Source: Thermoleophilia bacterium (lineage in GTDB: Bacteria; Actinomycetota; Thermoleophilia; Miltoncostaeales; Miltoncostaeaceae). Taken from it: 7,411 nucleotides of DNA. How positions within the stretch are numbered: the stretch's first letter is position 1; the number at the start of each line of letters is the position of its first letter. The position numbers and the translations under genes were made by a program. Under the pieces are notes generated by a model that had not been told where the DNA came from, did no database searches, and saw only the letters and a program-made list of their open reading frames with translations. Shown here in pieces: positions 6,912-7,411 of the stretch. Where the stretch lies: assembly GCA_017882555.1 (NCBI GenBank), contig JADGPH010000273.1, forward strand, positions 1-7,411. Reading direction: 5' to 3'.

Positions 6912-6915
6912 ACCC

Positions 6916-7411
6916 GTGCGGGACACCGCCGACTGGCTGATCTCGGCCCTCGCGGCGGAGGGCGTCGAGGTGGTGTTCGGCAATCCCGGCTCCACTGAGC
7001 TGCCGTTGGTCGATGCCTTTGCGCGCCAGGACCGGGTGCGGTATCTGCTCGGTCTGCACGAGATGGCGGTGATGGGGATGGCAGACGGGTACGCCCAGTC
7101 CACTGGTCGGCTCGCGGTCGTGAATGTGCACGTGCAGCCGGGCATTGCCAATGCTCTCGCGGGGATGATCAACGCATCGCGCGCGCGGGTGCCGATGCTT
7201 GTGACCGTCGGCCAGCAGGTCACCGGCATGCTCGACGAGCAGGCTTTTCTGGGTGGCGACGTCCTGGGCCCCGCGGCGCCGTTCGCCAAGGGTCTCTGGG
7301 ATCCACGCCGCACCAGTGACCTGCCCGCCGCGATCTCCGAGGCCCTCCGCTGCGCGTGTACGCCACCGTATGGCCCGGTCGTCGTGAGCCTGCCGATGGA
7401 TGTCCTGGTCA
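6916..7411 (+). CDS. Thiamine-diphosphate enzyme, benzoylformate decarboxylase-like (partial)
   Basis: This open frame runs off the right edge after 165 complete codons, so only the N-terminal (Pyr-binding) domain is seen; the family is usually 520-600 residues. It resembles benzoylformate decarboxylase within the acetolactate synthase/pyruvate decarboxylase superfamily, which cleaves 2-oxo acids using ThDP and Mg2+. FGNPGSTELP (21-30) holds Ser26, matching the active-site Ser26 of Pseudomonas putida benzoylformate decarboxylase. Glu49 in LHEMAVMGMADGYAQ (47-61) is the conserved Glu that activates ThDP. His72 in NVHVQPGIANA matches that enzyme's catalytic His70. TVGQQ (about 97) and PPYGPVVVSLPMD (near 151-163) also fit. 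The GTG start at 6916 aligns with the family's start, 4 nt after the clpS stop, so the two probably share an mRNA; the ribosome-binding site is weak. The missing cofactor domain and second active-site residues prevent a substrate call; a related 2-oxo acid decarboxylase or acetolactate-synthase-like enzyme is equally possible. Confidence 0.85.
   Translation, partial: MRDTADWLISALAAEGVEVVFGNPGSTELPLVDAFARQDRVRYLLGLHEMAVMGMADGYAQSTGRLAVVNVHVQPGIANALAGMINASRARVPMLVTVGQQVTGMLDEQAFLGGDVLGPAAPFAKGLWDPRRTSDLPAAISEALRCACTPPYGPVVVSLPMDVLV

Noticed and set aside
6024..7313. 429-codon minus-strand open frame spanning clpS and the ThDP gene
   Set aside because: It is antisense to clpS and the ThDP enzyme and frame-shifted relative to lhr; the translation is a shadow of those genes.

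Overview
This is a G+C-rich bacterial window (well above 60% G+C by eye) with strongly GC-biased third codon positions. It holds five recognisable protein genes and no RNA gene, mobile element or CRISPR array that I could find. An Lhr helicase overlapped by a Nei2-type DNA glycosylase is the arrangement known from mycobacteria and other actinobacteria. Two starts also look leaderless. Together these suggest an actinobacterium or a high-GC Chloroflexota-type lineage; the lineage call is inference, not proof.

Layout from left to right. Positions 1-331 contain no gene I recognise. They do hold a 23-bp imperfect palindrome, an overlapping alternative hairpin, and a Shine-Dalgarno-led 14-codon mini-ORF whose stop overlaps the next gene's start (ATGA). 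Positions 332-1279 (+) encode a six-span YihY/BrkB-family membrane protein. It converges with the glycosylase gene nei2 (2091-1276, -); the two stop codons share bases and leave no room for a terminator. nei2 lies downstream of, and overlaps by 8 nt, the long lhr helicase gene (6529-2084, -), forming a lhr-nei2 DNA-repair operon.

A 70-bp divergent intergenic stretch (6530-6599) separates lhr from clpS (6600-6911, +). Each of these genes has a TAnnnT-type -10 hexamer 6-7 nt before its start codon and no convincing Shine-Dalgarno sequence, so both look leaderless. clpS encodes an N-degron adaptor of the type whose C-terminus resembles cyanobacterial ClpS-like proteins. Four bases after its stop, a thiamine-diphosphate enzyme of the benzoylformate-decarboxylase/acetolactate-synthase superfamily begins; it runs off the right edge.

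Functionally, lhr and nei2 form a plausible repair unit: helicase/translocase plus base-excision glycosylase. clpS belongs to regulated proteolysis, and its tight linkage to a decarboxylase-like gene is unusual and unexplained. I see no clear new biological system here. The most interesting points are the regulatory architecture of the divergent promoter, the leader of the YihY gene, the divergent degron pocket of ClpS, and the clpS-decarboxylase pairing.
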